From: Marisa cornuarietis
Lineage: Eukaryota > Mollusca > Gastropoda > Architaenioglossa > Ampullariidae
Length of the DNA: 64,000 bases
NCBI GenBank assembly: GCA_004794655.1
Contig: SMMW01000034.1
Location: 62,001-126,000 of the forward strand
Direction: 5' to 3'
Below are positions 14,101 to 23,972 of the stretch, piece by piece; position 1 is the first letter of the stretch, and each line of letters begins with the position of its first letter. The position numbers were made by a program, and so were the translations under genes. Under the pieces are notes generated by a model. That model was given only the letters and a program-made list of their open reading frames with translations. It did not search any database and had not been told where the DNA came from.

Positions 14101-14729
14101 ACGACTTTCACATTCTTGCAACCTCAGCATCTTTTTGAGGGTTTAGCTGCCCCTCCCCCTCGTACACAAGTATGTAACGTATGTTGACAGGTGAAGAGTT
14201 AACGGTGATGAATAACAAACAAGCAAGAAACAGTCTTGAAAAAAAAGACAGTTAGTCACGTGCGTCTCTCATGCTATGTCACCACGTCGTGACGTCACTG
14301 TTTATGAGTCTGTCAATGTGTTGTACGCTGTATCTCAAACATGTGACTTACACAAGAAACTCACTTTGCATGTTAACAGAGAATGTCACGACAACAGCCA
14401 CGACCTTTACATCTAGCGGCGGCACAACACCACCCTGCCTGCAGTGGAGAGACGTGCTGGTGTTGTCTTATGTCGTTAGTGACAACTCGGGTATGGTGAA
14501 GTCGCTTCAAGAAGCGGGTATTCCAGTGCGGGTGATGAAGGATGACGACATCCAGGATGTGGCCATGGCCCGTAGTGACGTGGTGTGGGTGTCGCGCGGA
14601 GATCGTGTTCTTGGTCTGGAGAGAAAAGTCGTCGTCTGTCTGGTGGATTTTAACGCTGATGTGTTTGTCCGACTTCACTGCATGTCCCGGTGTACGTCAC
14701 AACTTGTGATTGTCTCCCCTGTCGAATAA
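2403..14729 (+). CDS. KH-like / PD-(D/E)XK nuclease / SF1 helicase-type ATPase gene, 8 exons
   Basis: I join eight exons: 2403-2435, 2601-2712, 3059-3222, 3439-4179, 5531-5736, 12631-13113, 13650-14008 and 14380-14729. They sum to 2448 nt, 815 aa plus TAA. Every junction is GT-AG and every phase matches, across introns up to 6.9 kb. Residues about 25-103 look like a KH domain without an obvious GXXG loop. Residues about 250-310 carry GDFDILL, then IVCEVK (D257, E271, K273) and a following Q/K helix, as in NERD-type PD-(D/E)XK nucleases. GPPGTGKT (478-485) is Walker A, VIADEAG (570-576) Walker B, and CMSRCTSQLVIV near the end resembles SF1 motif VI. The start is the first ATG after an in-frame TGA at 2337. 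The expected role is nucleic-acid binding, cleavage and ATP-driven translocation; the biological role is unknown. I cannot name an orthologue. Confidence 0.8.
2601..2712 (+). CDS. Exon 2, basic linker and start of KH-like fold
   Basis: The acceptor is atcacag and the donor is ACAA|gtgagt; the exon is 112 nt and leaves phase 1. It begins with a basic, Arg/Lys/Gly-rich stretch (GKRRKDGGRRQSSRDGG) that looks disordered and nucleic-acid binding. It then enters VEAYLHVVTDEQAELLRD, which fits a first KH strand and helix. Confidence 0.7.
3059..3222 (+). CDS. Exon 3, KH-like domain core
   Basis: The acceptor gttttgtttag at 3058 restores the phase (A|TG) and the donor is AAAG|gtttgt. The segment LEEVKKKTGADVEF, then VLNIRGVSSKIEAVISFI, follows KH strand-helix order, but no GXXG loop is visible. 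An alternative acceptor at 3009 would give an immediate frame clash. Confidence 0.65.
3439..4179 (+). CDS. Exon 4, PD-(D/E)XK (NERD-like) nuclease domain
   Basis: This 741-nt exon is fully open, in phase 0 on both sides, with acceptor aacacag and donor TTCAG|gttttag. A Ser-rich linker (about residues 165-183) precedes RGDFDILLIHRQYGLIVCEVKAFGD. The spacing of D257, E271 and K273, with a downstream helix ILQLDKAEAML, matches the NERD / restriction-endonuclease-like core. Confidence 0.85.
4585..5490 (-). mobile_element. LINE (CR1/L2-like) 3' fragment in intron 4
   Basis: The minus strand reads pieces of a reverse-transcriptase C-terminal region: LGVILDQ, a HISHACRIAYFEFRRI segment, then LLDRLQMIQNNAAHLIC and SLHWLP. 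These are hallmarks of CR1/L2-type non-LTR elements. The 3' side ends with a tail containing GCGCTATACAAATCC. The frame is broken, so it is a dead, 5'-truncated copy. Confidence 0.75.
5531..5736 (+). CDS. Exon 5, linker between nuclease and helicase modules
   Basis: The acceptor is ctttacag and the donor is CCAG|gtaaat; the exon is 206 nt and leaves phase 2. It encodes a Cys- and Trp-containing segment (DLCRCLGTTDP through ELGHWWQR) with no domain I can name. Phase 2 joins exon 6 exactly. Confidence 0.75.
6075..6119. repeat. (CA)n microsatellite
   Basis: An uninterrupted CA dinucleotide tract of about 45 bp in intron 5. Confidence 0.95.
6801..6820. repeat. (TA)n microsatellite
   Basis: About ten TA units within intron 5. 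Confidence 0.9.
8144..8191. repeat. (GT)n microsatellite
   Basis: An uninterrupted GT tract of about 48 bp in intron 5. Confidence 0.95.
8948..9334 (-). other. Open frame of 128 codons, possibly a DNA-transposase tail
   Basis: The minus strand is open for 128 codons, starting MKAFEMALYNYNVYLND and ending with a CKRCFQHQ cluster. A hydrophobic/aromatic segment followed by a basic Cys/His tail is reminiscent of piggyBac transposase C-termini. The match is weak and no terminal repeats are visible, so it could also be chance. Confidence 0.25.
9808..9998. repeat. Imperfect tandem repeat, about 46-bp unit, about 3.5 copies
   Basis: Units begin TGACGTCATTTAGTG and end near GTGGTCATATACG. The first two are nearly identical; the third is longer and the fourth diverged (TGACCTCATTTAG). 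The first three contain the palindrome TGACGTCA. Confidence 0.85.
10660..12210 (+). pseudogene. Decayed member of a repetitive, probably transposon-derived gene family
   Basis: Reading all + frames gives a broken but continuous protein. Pieces in order include VPFAVPTVWREP and DCYFC, then LFVDSSKLSLKAVLLQ, LKIVALLTGLQQRYTKCMSF, a PLHIKLDLMKSFVKAMDP segment, CNMSLNISFLHSRLGFFPDN and ERFHQDTATMEKRYQGK. I recognise these as a gene family found in many copies in invertebrate genomes. It needs several frameshifts and crosses stops (near 11560, 11660 and 11770). It lies inside intron 5 of the host gene. A second fragment is at 55205-55400. Confidence 0.65.
12631..13113 (+). CDS. Exon 6, helicase motifs Q/Ia, Walker A and Walker B
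   Basis: The acceptor is gcttacacag and the donor is GGG|gtgagt. FPEQVYLLNT lies just before RLFVTGPPGTGKT, as a Q-motif does before Walker A in SF1 helicases. HVYIVCSSDESRAACNML resembles motif Ia, and LYVIADEAG is Walker B with a D-E pair. Phase 2 enters and phase 2 leaves. Confidence 0.85.
13650..14008 (+). CDS. Exon 7, middle of helicase domain
   Basis: The acceptor is tctgtgacag and the donor is ATCG|gtaggt. HLYFWAAS followed by LTRPLRSPPVVVREV fits helicase motifs III and IV in an SF1-like core. The Cys/His-containing segment LYHRGQGHSGRRPVDC follows. Confidence 0.8.
14035..14155 (+). mobile_element. MITE fragment in intron 7
   Basis: The start CAGTGGTGTAGGAAGATGCTC matches the reverse complement of the right end of the MITE at 58305-58448. 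It lies 27 bp after the exon 7 donor. The other end is degraded. Confidence 0.55.
14380..14729 (+). CDS. Exon 8, C-terminal helicase motifs and stop
   Basis: The acceptor is gttaacag; the exon enters in phase 1 and stops at TAA 14727-14729. DVLVLSYVVSDN, a DVVWVS strand, KVVVCLVDF and the final HCMSRCTSQLVIVSP follow the order of motifs IVa to VI; the Arg of MSR would be the arginine finger. Confidence 0.8.
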
Positions 14730-15720
14730 TTAACTGATCCTCGCATTCCCACACCTGTCACCTGTTGAAGTCTTGTGTCTGTCTTTCTTACACTAACATC
14801 AATCAAACAACAGTCAAACAACAGTGCTTAGACTTTCTTTTTTCGGCATGTTGTCCTCCATCCACCCAAACGAGACTCTAGTCTGATAAATAGCTCGCCG
14901 AATCCTTTACGCATTGGCGCTGCAGGCGTATGGGCAACCACGGGAAAAATAAAGGCTAAGGGAGCATTCCTCCCACCAGGACGATAATACGACATCCTGG
15001 ATTAAGACCATCCTGATGAGGGCACCGGCCAGAGCGATCGCTCACTGGGAGGAAGTGTCTCGTTGGGCGAACCAACCAGTTACCAATGCCAGTGTGTTCG
15101 CGCTAAAGTGGGCCATTCGAGTGATGTAGGGCTGTAATGTAGACTTTGCTCACAAAGTTGAAATGACGGATCCAAGTGACAAGATTGAAATGCTTCAAGA
15201 GACTCCTTTGGTTCTCATACAGGGAGCAAAAGATTTCGTCTGCAGCTTAGTCCCCAGCTTGTTGGTTCCGCGAGATCCTGTTCTCAGGGTTTGGTGATGA
15301 CGCCAAAGAAGAGAAAGAGAATCTGGATAATAAACGTGAAGGAGTGGACCGGTTGTTCACTGAGGGATCTTCCTACGCGGGCACAAGACCCTCCGATGGC
15401 GTAAGTTCACCGTTGCTGTATCTCCCCTTCTACATGTACCACCGGGAGAGTTAAGAGATTAGAAAGTGTCAGTTCTTTTTTTAAAACAAGCAAATCTATT
15501 TTCCGACCTACCATTCTTTGAACTTGTTCTTTTTCTTTAAAATTTCTCTAGCTAAAAGGGCTTTACAGAATTATTTTCCATGAAGAATGAAATAAACAAC
15601 ATAGGATTGAAGGAATCATTCCCCAATATAAAAAAAAGATAAAGGTTTTTATTTGTCAGATTAAAAATTTTTTATTATTGATAAAACTTTACTCCTCTAT
15701 TTCATTTTAAAAAATAAGAA
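14730..15720. other. Spacer between the nuclease-helicase gene and the TRIM-NHR array
   Basis: No intact gene is visible. The part 14880-15420 is more GC-rich than its surroundings and may be old repeat, but I cannot name it. Confidence 0.4.
14948..14953 (+). terminator. Candidate polyadenylation signal of the nuclease-helicase gene
   Basis: AATAAA occurs about 220 nt after the stop codon on the same strand. It is the first such hexamer I see after the stop, so it is a plausible 3' end. Confidence 0.35.
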
Positions 15721-17041
15721 AGATCTGTGAATTTTCGAGAGTTAAGGACAAGTTTAAAGCAAAGGATTTTCTTTTAATGATGCCATTGCTACTCGGAAAT
15801 ATTTTTAGTTCACAATTTGTTTAAGCGGTCGGAACCTATAAAACATTTTAAAAAGTGCTTAAAGGAAAACTACTAAATAATAAAGTTTTTGATTTGACAA
15901 ACATTTCCTGCCATTTTTGAATTCAGGGACTGGACATACATCACCCCAATGTCCCACTCAGGGTCGTACTTTTCCTTTATTATTATTATTATTATTTCGT
16001 ATTACAATTCACAGAACACAATTTAAACACCTCTTTCATTCTTAAATCCATACTAGAGGTAGAAAAAATATATATATATAGTGTTTGATATCCATATTTA
16101 AAAATAGAGAGAAAAGAGAGAGAAAAGAGAGAAGAGAGAGGAGGGACAAGAAGAAAGTGTCCACATGTAGCATTACAAAAAGCTTTACCTTATTACGCTG
16201 CACAAAAACTGTTCCTTATTATACGAAACTGATCTTCAGTATCTTATTATCCTGTTCCAAGTTTGATCCTACGTACAAGAGATTTGTTAGTCTGTACTCA
16301 CGCACACACGCACACACGCACACACGCATATTCTATTAATTCTTCTAGGTAACCTTTCTCAGTAATAACAAATCGAGCTAATCTTTTGTTTCTTGGAGAA
16401 TTAAGATTGTAAGTATATTACGTTTTTTAGCCTGGTCAGCAATTAATTTACAATTAAATATATAATGAAATTCATTAACTAACTAGTGTTACAGATTTTA
16501 CAAAACCTTTCATTTGTAGGAATCACAATTTACGTACATTTATTAACTAGAAAGTAGCTATTCAATGTTGTAAACACAAAACCGAAATCACGTGTGAGAC
16601 AGTTTCTAATCTTTTTGTTTAGCATAGTAAACAGGTTGAAGAACCAGACAGTTTGGAGTCGCCATTGGTAATATCAGTGGCCAGGTTGATGTCGTCAGTT
16701 ACAAAAATTGTTCAAGTTTTACTGTCTCAGCCTTCTTGTTCTCTGATATTCTTCATGTACTCTTAGACGTAGGAAGGGCTGTCACCTGCTCAACAAAGAC
16801 AATGAAGCAGCGGGTACAATGCCAAATAATGTGACAGAAAAGAAAACAAAGATTTTAGAAAATCAGCATTTTAGAAAAAGAAAGCCTCTACATCGGTGTA
16901 GTAAAATATGAGATGAAAGTGTTTCCTCGTTATTCTTCACGAACGGAAGACTCCTCTGATTTATAAAATTATAAAAGATTTTTATAGTTTCACGAGCACA
17001 TCGCAAACTTCTCTGCATAGTGTCAAATGTACCTCTCTCAC

Positions 17042-17221
17042 CTTAATGACTTCATAACTGATATCAACGACAGCAAAGTAGGGCTGTGTGAAACGTTTTC
17101 TTGTAAAGCCCTGGTGTTGTCCGTCGACGTAGAGGTGAAGGTCTTGTGATGAGTCCATCAGTAACCCAACTCGACTCCCAACGTGAAGTCGTTCGAGCCC
17201 TTCTCCTAACGAAATATTTAC
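17042..17221 (-). CDS. NHR exon 4 of copy A
   Basis: This 180-nt, phase-0 exon encodes LGEGLERLHVGSRVGLL and LHLYVDGQHQG, the C-terminal strands of a Neuralized domain. Acceptor cag and donor gtgaga are conserved in all copies. Confidence 0.7.
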
Positions 17222-18349
17222 CTGATAACAAATGACTGATTCCTTTACCTTCTAGTAAAATATTGAGTTTGCAATGAGTTTGATTGATTACACCAGTACC
17301 CTAGTTTGACTCCTGACTAATCTACTATTGTGACCTTTACTACAATTATTGTTTGATTGAACAATAAAAGACAAATGTTTGATGCCTTGCGAAAACAAAT
17401 TTTGGGTTATGTCTTCGTGATCTAATGCACAATAAAGAAAAGAGCACTTGATTTAGGGCTAAGGTCTAATTTATTGAGGTCGGTTAAAACTTTAGTTGTA
17501 GTAATTTCTTTCTCCTAATTGGGTATTCCTCAGCTTTAAATAACATTACCACAAATATAGAATTTACCTCACCTCTATTCTTGAGGCATACTTTCTAAGC
17601 TTTACTGTGAAAAAGATCGAACTCATAACCGCCTAATTAAGTATTCCAGCTCACTTTTTGGCTGTAACCCTGATTATGTCAATATATACACATACGATTC
17701 TGATGTCTGTCTTTCTCTAGAATGTGATGTTTGTAGAAGAATATTTACAGGAGACAAAGAAGTATTTTTACTAATTTGTTAAATTGTATCTGTCACTGAA
17801 TTTTACACACTCATTACAAAACAACAGAACTTAATTTGAATAATGCTTATTTCAAGTAAAAAGTTGAAAAGAAGTGAATGATAATATTTATTTACTTAAA
17901 TTCTTACACGTAGACCACACCACAAAGCTATTTGCTCGCACTTGTACACACTCACATATTGTTCCTGGTATCAGATAAAACGGGGCGTGATGATGACGGA
18001 GTCTTCCAGATCTGTGGACCACTCTGTCACAACGAGGCGTGTAGCAGGGGTACTTGTCACACCCAGTAATAACCAGCTGTCTGTATATGTTACTGCGTCC
18101 ACTCTGACCTGCGTCAACATTACAGTGACATGAATTGCCAGGCTGTGACACCTGATTATTTGACTACGTGATTTACAGGTCGTCCAGCTCTCAGTAGAAA
18201 TCGGAGGAAAAGAGTGATCAGAGACACTATATATTGAGACTAGTCAATCCTTGCTTTAAACTTGTGTTAACGAGTTAAATTTGTTTTCACTAAAAGAAAA
18301 ATGAATAAAATTAATGTTTTGTTCTGTAGCATATTTTAATAACAATTTT

Positions 18350-18350
<1 letters not shown>

Positions 18351-18419
<69 letters not shown>
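18351..18419. repeat. (ATC)n microsatellite next to exon 2 donor of copy A
   Basis: About 23 ATC units lie about 20 bp inside the intron after the exon 2 donor (minus strand reads GAT repeats). Confidence 0.95.
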
Positions 18420-18663
18420 CTATAGCTTTATATCTTACTCCATACAAGACATTGGTAGCCATTGCGTCACGTGACACGACCACTCCGTTTCCAAAGTTCT
18501 CCTGCTTTATCATCTCTGCGGTCGTGTTACAGTTCGTAAGACGAATGTTCGTCCCACAGTTTTCGTGGAACACAAGGACTGGTGGCTTTGCGTCCAACTG
18601 TAGTAAGAGATATTTAATCGAATTTTGTGATGTATAATAATAAATATTTAAGTATTAAAATTA

Positions 18664-19732
18664 GTGTAGACAGTTGTGTCATCTGGAGTCTGATGAATCA
18701 CTATAGTATTCCGCCCAAATTCATAAACATCATCCAGGGATTGTATGAAGACTCATCCTGCCAAGATATCCATAACGGCAAACTCACTAAACCTTTTGTA
18801 ATGAAGACTGGCGTAAGACAGGGATGGATATTGTCACCGACAATCTTCCTGATGATCATAGACTGGATTATGCGTAAAACAACCCAAGACAACAACACCG
18901 GTATCCAGTGGACCTTCGCCAAACAGCTACAGGACCTGGACTTTGCAGATGACATTAGTCTCCTATCTCATTGGCAGCAGCATGCACAAACCAAACTGAG
19001 TAAGCTAGCAGAGGAAGCAGAGAAGACCGGCTTAAAGGTCAACAGAAAGAAGACCGAAGTGATGAAAATCAACAACAAGCAGGAACTCCCAATCCATCTT
19101 CAAGGAGAGAACATCCTAGAAACAGACCGATTCACGTATCTGGGAAGCATCATTAGCAAGGATGGTGGAGCGGACGACGACATCAGAAGCCGCATAAACA
19201 AGGCCAGGCATGCTTTTAACACCCTACGCCCCATCTGGAACTCCCGAGCATTATCCCTCCGCAGTAAGACCCGCATCTTCAACACCAATGTGAAGGCAGT
19301 CCTACTGTATGGCTCCGAAACCTGGAGAGTGACAAATACCATCAACAACAAGCTCCAGACCTTTACCAACCGATGCCTTCGCCATATTTTGGGAATAAGA
19401 TGGCCTGAAAAGATCTCCAATGGCAGCCTGTGGGAAAGAACTAACCAGAATGCCACTAGTCACGACATCAAAAAGCGCAAGTGGGGCTGGATAGGACACA
19501 CCCTGCGCACACCAGCTGACACCATTGCCCGGCAGGCACTTGACTGGAATCCTCAGGGGAAGAGGAGAGTTGGGAGGCCAAAACAGACTTGGAAAAGATC
19601 AGTAGAGAGCGAGGCAAAAGATGGCGGAACCACATGGGCCCACCTGAGGGAAGCTGTCCGAAACCGGGTCCGCTGGCGAGTTGTTGTTGCGGCCCTATGC
19701 TCCTCAAGGAGTAACAAGGAATGATGAAGATG
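18664..19732 (+). mobile_element. 5'-truncated LINE with reverse-transcriptase C-terminal half
   Basis: The + strand is open to 19724 and encodes RT motifs: TGVRQGWILSPTIF, the catalytic FADD at about 18942-18953, the thumb-type YLGSIISKDGG, LLYGSETW and the C-terminal KRRVGRPKQTWKRSVE. The 3' end is a GATGAAGATGAAG-type tail. It is flanked by AAGTATTAAAATTA (18650-18663) and AAGTACTAAAATTA (19733-19746), a near-perfect 14-bp target-site duplication, and unit D lacks it at the same place. The clade is RTE-like, tentatively. Confidence 0.85.
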
Positions 19733-20360
19733 AAGTACTAAAATTATTTGTAAAATTTATTAAAGTAATATTTAACGTAACAGTTAATGACTTCATTGTT
19801 TTAGTATTGGTGTGACTGTGTATATTAGAAGACAGATTATTTTTAACTGTTTAGATTTGTTGTCATAGTCGTAGGCAAGTGTTGTGACTGTGTGACACAA
19901 ATCTCTATATTGCATCACAACATACTACACACAGTAACCTTATTGGATCGTTCGAAGAGTTTACCTTTAAGTTATTTGAACAGAAGATCTGGAGACCTAA
20001 AGACAAGTTATTTTACACTTTTAAGTGCAAGTCAAATAAGAGTGTGTTTTTAAGTTTTAAATCTTTTTATCATGGCATTCTTCCATCCACAAGCGCTTCT
20101 TAGCTTCAGTTTCCGACAATAATTTCTCCTGGTGCCTTTGCCCTCTTTTCTAAGTTTTTGGTGTCAAGTGTCGTCGGAAAGTGACGGTTGCTAATGCAGC
20201 ATCCACCTCTGTTGCTGGCTGACGCGCCACATGCTATTTATAGATTTCACATTTTGATACCTCGGTGAACACGAAAACCACGTGGTGTACAAAACGCTTT
20301 TCCGCCCGTGTATTTTCTAAGGTGACCAGCACTCGAATAGTGTGACACGCGTAAACTCTA

Positions 20361-20364
<4 letters not shown>

Positions 20365-20415
<51 letters not shown>
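20365..20415. repeat. (CA)n microsatellite
   Basis: About 25 CA units in intron 1 of copy A. Unit D has a different sequence at the matching place. Confidence 0.95.
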
Positions 20416-20419
<4 letters not shown>

Positions 20420-22764
20420 GGCTTTAGTTTTCTTTTCTAAATATAATCATCTAAGGGAAAGAACTTCTGCTTGTTCGAAATTTTTTATCGATTCCTTTGT
20501 TTTATTTTGTGGTTTTAATCCCTTCTTATAGGTTGAATTATGGCCGATAACCTATAGTTTACTTGTCCTAGAGAAGCAGTTATATCTCCTATAAACAAGT
20601 TCGTGAGCTCTAATGTGAAATTAATTTTTTAATCAATTAATTACTTTTAGATTGCTGTAAATGATTTGATATTGCAGTGCTCACTATAAAGAAAGAATGT
20701 GAATTTGAAAAAAGACCGGATGTTTTGTCGTACAAAGCAAGGGAAGCAACTTGTAGATAATTGATCCATCCTTTCTCATAACTCATACAAAGGACTTTAT
20801 TTTCACAAAAAAGGCTAATGAAAAGTTAAAACAAAATTAACAGCTTGTAGATTTTGCATAAACGGCCAATAAAAACAAGCAAACAAACAAACACGCACAC
20901 ATCATCATCATCATCTCTCTCTCTCTCTCTTATAACACATTTCCACAGCATACATATAATAAAACAAAGTGCGATTTCATGCACACATGCAGTTTGTTTC
21001 TCTCGCTCGCACGCAATATACTGACACAATGCAAAAAAAAAGGACCTCGAGAAGAGAAGGGTGACTAGAAAACTTGTTTTCGTGTTAAAATAAAAAACTG
21101 TATAATAACCTAATACGAAAAACGTTTACCTTTCTCTCCGATTTCTGCTGCTCCAGCATCAGTAGATCTTTTTCTATCCTCTCCACAGCTTCACCAAACT
21201 CTACACTTGACAAGGGCTTCACCCACACGTCTCGCTGCAAGTCGGCGCTGAGGTTAAGGCTGTTGACCCTGTCTGTCAGAGTCTGTCTCATGTGTATCAG
21301 TGCAGGACGTGGTGACACTGCCGTGGCTCGAGTGACAATATGTTTGTGTGACGTCACATTCCCTAGACGGTTGCTAAGGTCAGTCTTCAGGTCATGTAAC
21401 GAATTTCTGATTTTGAGATGTGACATGCAAAGCTTTTTTTTAACTTTTCACGAAAATCTTCCACCAGTTTGTGAAGACGGTCACATGTCTTGTCCACCTG
21501 CGCCATGTCTTCTTGTTCACTGACATCAACTTCCTGTAGACGTGACGTCAGCTGACCTATAGCCTGCTCTAGCTTCTGCTCCGCTTCTACCAGAATCTTT
21601 GTCAAGTCGTTCAGTGAATTTTGAGCTGATTGTATTTCATCGTCAAGAAAGCTGGCTTCTCGGCATACTTTGTGTTTTTGAGACTTACAGGCTGAGCAGA
21701 CAGCATACTACTGTTTGTCGCCGTGGTCAGCACACAGTGCAGGGCGGCTGGCAGCCAGACGTTCAGGTGTCACAGTGCTGAGACTCTCCACATCGTGACT
21801 GCAGCTTATTGACATCTTTTTGTGCATCTTCACACACGATGAGCACATTATGTCAAGACACTTAAAACAGATAAAGTCAGCCCTGACATCATCACATACA
21901 CAGCAAACTTGATGTTTACTCAGCACACGAGCGCTCTCCACCAGCGCTTCCATCACAAAATCTGTTGGCAGGGCGTCAACTGTATCGGACGAACTTCGAT
22001 CTGACTGCTCTACGATAGGACATCTACACAGCGGACAACTATCCTGGGGTTTGGAATCCATCCAGGAAATGGCACATTCTCGGCACAGAAGATGACCACA
22101 GGGTAAAATCTTTGGAGTGGTGAAGTCATTAGTGCACACTGCACACTCTCTTTCGTGTGTCTGAGCCATCTTGAAATCTCAGTTACTGATGATACAAAAC
22201 AGAAACGTGTTACCATTTTTGTTATTGTAGTCTATGTAGAATAGTATGTTAAATTTCGGAGATTCAAGACAAAGATTTATGCGTTGGAAGACGCCCGTGT
22301 AGGGGTTAGGGACAGGAAGACGATAAAACAGATTGAAGAGATCATGATTAATGGAAATCATTAATTATTTCTGTAGGGTTTTTTGCAAGCATTTGTATTG
22401 TTGCTGATATTTTTAAACCATGCTCTATGTCGTGTGAGTTTGTAGCTAGCAAAATAAAAAAAAGAAGAGCATAAAGGCAGAAGAAAGAAAAAGTGAAGGA
22501 CCACACCAAGAGGAAATAACCGCTTTGCTCTTTGTTGAAAGCATGAGGTAACCCCTAGAGAAAATATCAGAAAACTTTCCATTAGCAAGATTGTTTTTGA
22601 TATTTCTCTTTAATGATGTAATAATATTTGTCATTATTATTTATAAATATTAAAGTAGTGTCATAAGCTCCATCACCTAGTTTTATTTCGACATTTACGT
22701 AAGTGCTATAGCTAAAGGAATAAAAGTTTGTATTAAACAGTGTAAGTATGTAGTGTTTACTCAC

Positions 22765-22860
22765 CGTCTCCTTCTAATAAACAAGTTAAGTGAGGCTTGA
22801 ATCTGGTCTGACAGTCTACCTCAATACCTAGGACTGAAATGTCGACAACTATTTCTCTCA
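22765..22860 (-). other. Non-coding 5' exon of TRIM-NHR copy A
   Basis: On the minus strand the conserved block ends AGAAGGAGACG|GTGAGTAAAC, a good donor. The next acceptor is atcatcag, about 12 nt before the ATG of exon 1. The block recurs before copies B, C/F and D. The 5' end is approximate. Confidence 0.5.
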
Positions 22861-23229
22861 CTGTGTCTCCTCGCTGTACAGACCGCGCTACGACATTGAA
22901 AATCAGGTCACGTGACGTTCATACAATTACAACTAATCTGGGAATCCCCGTTAACATAGTTCAGTACACTTTTCGTATCTTTTCTTGTTTTTATTTTAGA
23001 AAAATGGGTTTAGACAATTTAAATCGATTATTTAAAAGTTTTTTTTCTACATTTTCATTGATCCATATTTTTTTCTGTTGAAGCTTGATCAAAAACATTC
23101 TATATCATGATGTGTTATTTTGTCACACAGCTGTGCAAATGTTTCGCGGAAAGTTGCCATGTTACAGGCAATTAGGAATAGAAGGCACTAACAACATAAT
23201 TACCACGTGACTTGGAGAAGGTACGATTG

Positions 23230-23535
23230 AAGACGAGAGAACCCGGATGTACCCGCGGCCACGCCCTCCTGTAAAGAGTATCAGCAAAGATGATCTTTGG
23301 TATCAGGATTGGCGTGAGGATACCTGGTGGTAGATGTTGCGCTGCGGCGTGTTTACAACTTTCGAACTAAACGTTTTTGATTATCCCCCTTTCCGATCGT
23401 ACATATTCTGTTGTTCTCCTACAGTTTTACCACTATGCCATTTTACTTTGCATGAATGTTTAAAGTTTAGAAACAAATGCGTTTCTTTGTGGACAAGACG
23501 ACTATATGCTGCTTTCTGTTTCTACTTCTCAAGAT
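23230..23535 (+). pseudogene. Conserved open-frame block, copy in unit A
   Basis: The + strand reads KDDLWYQDWREDTW, then TAG, then an MLRCGVFTTFELNVFDYPPF stretch and LCHFTLHECLKFRNKC. Related blocks at 48738-48996 and 61900-62205 keep the frame, with TAC (Tyr) in place of the TAG. No known domain. Confidence 0.35.
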
Positions 23536-23905
23536 GACTGTGAAATGTTTGTATAATTTGCCACATTGGTACTTCGTTTCTTTCATTTGAATATACCTGT
23601 GTCGAAAATCACAGATCTACAGTTCTCCTGTAAAGTTTTGATGCGCTTTTCTTCAAAACCGCTTTATCTGCCTGTTCTGAGGGGTCTCGTTTCTTCTAAC
23701 GGTCGAGTCATCTAAAGGACGCATGAAATGGAAAAAATTTGAAGTGATTGGGATGTTAATAAACGATTTAAATGTATCATGTAAACAGTGTTAATTGTCG
23801 CGTTAAGCAATCGGGCTTCACACTTTCCACTCTCGCATGCACGCTCTCAACCACACAGACTCAACAAGCACTCAAACGCCCGATGCCGTCCCCCAGTGTT
23901 CTGTA

Positions 23906-23945
<40 letters not shown>

Positions 23946-23972
23946 GTCGTCGTCGTCGTCGTCGTCGTCGTC
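23906..23972. repeat. (ATC)n/(GTC)n compound microsatellite
   Basis: ATC units pass into GTC units. The same compound tract occurs at 62550-62597 beside the orphan NHR exon. Confidence 0.95.

Larger units (their letters stand above)
16753..22169 (-). pseudogene. TRIM-NHR copy A, disrupted RING/B-box/coiled-coil/NHR gene
   Basis: Exons on the minus strand: 22169-21130, 18597-18439, 18108-17956, 17221-17042 and 16785-16753. Exon 1 encodes an intact C3HC4 RING (CAVC..CGHLLCREC..CPLC) and a first B-box. Compared with copy D it has a 24-nt deletion in B-box 2 that creates TAG (near 21708), a 1-nt deletion after an A-tract (near 21438) and a 3-nt deletion near the exon end; 1068-24-1-3 gives exactly the 1040 nt seen. 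Exon 3 has TGA where D has CGG. Exons 2 and 4 stay open and splice sites are kept, so decay is recent. A truncated RING/B-box protein could still be made. Confidence 0.8.

Noticed and set aside
18256..18637. Open frames encoding poly-Met or poly-Ile on either strand
   Set aside because: They are translations of the (ATC)n tract; only the exon 2 part on the minus strand is supported.
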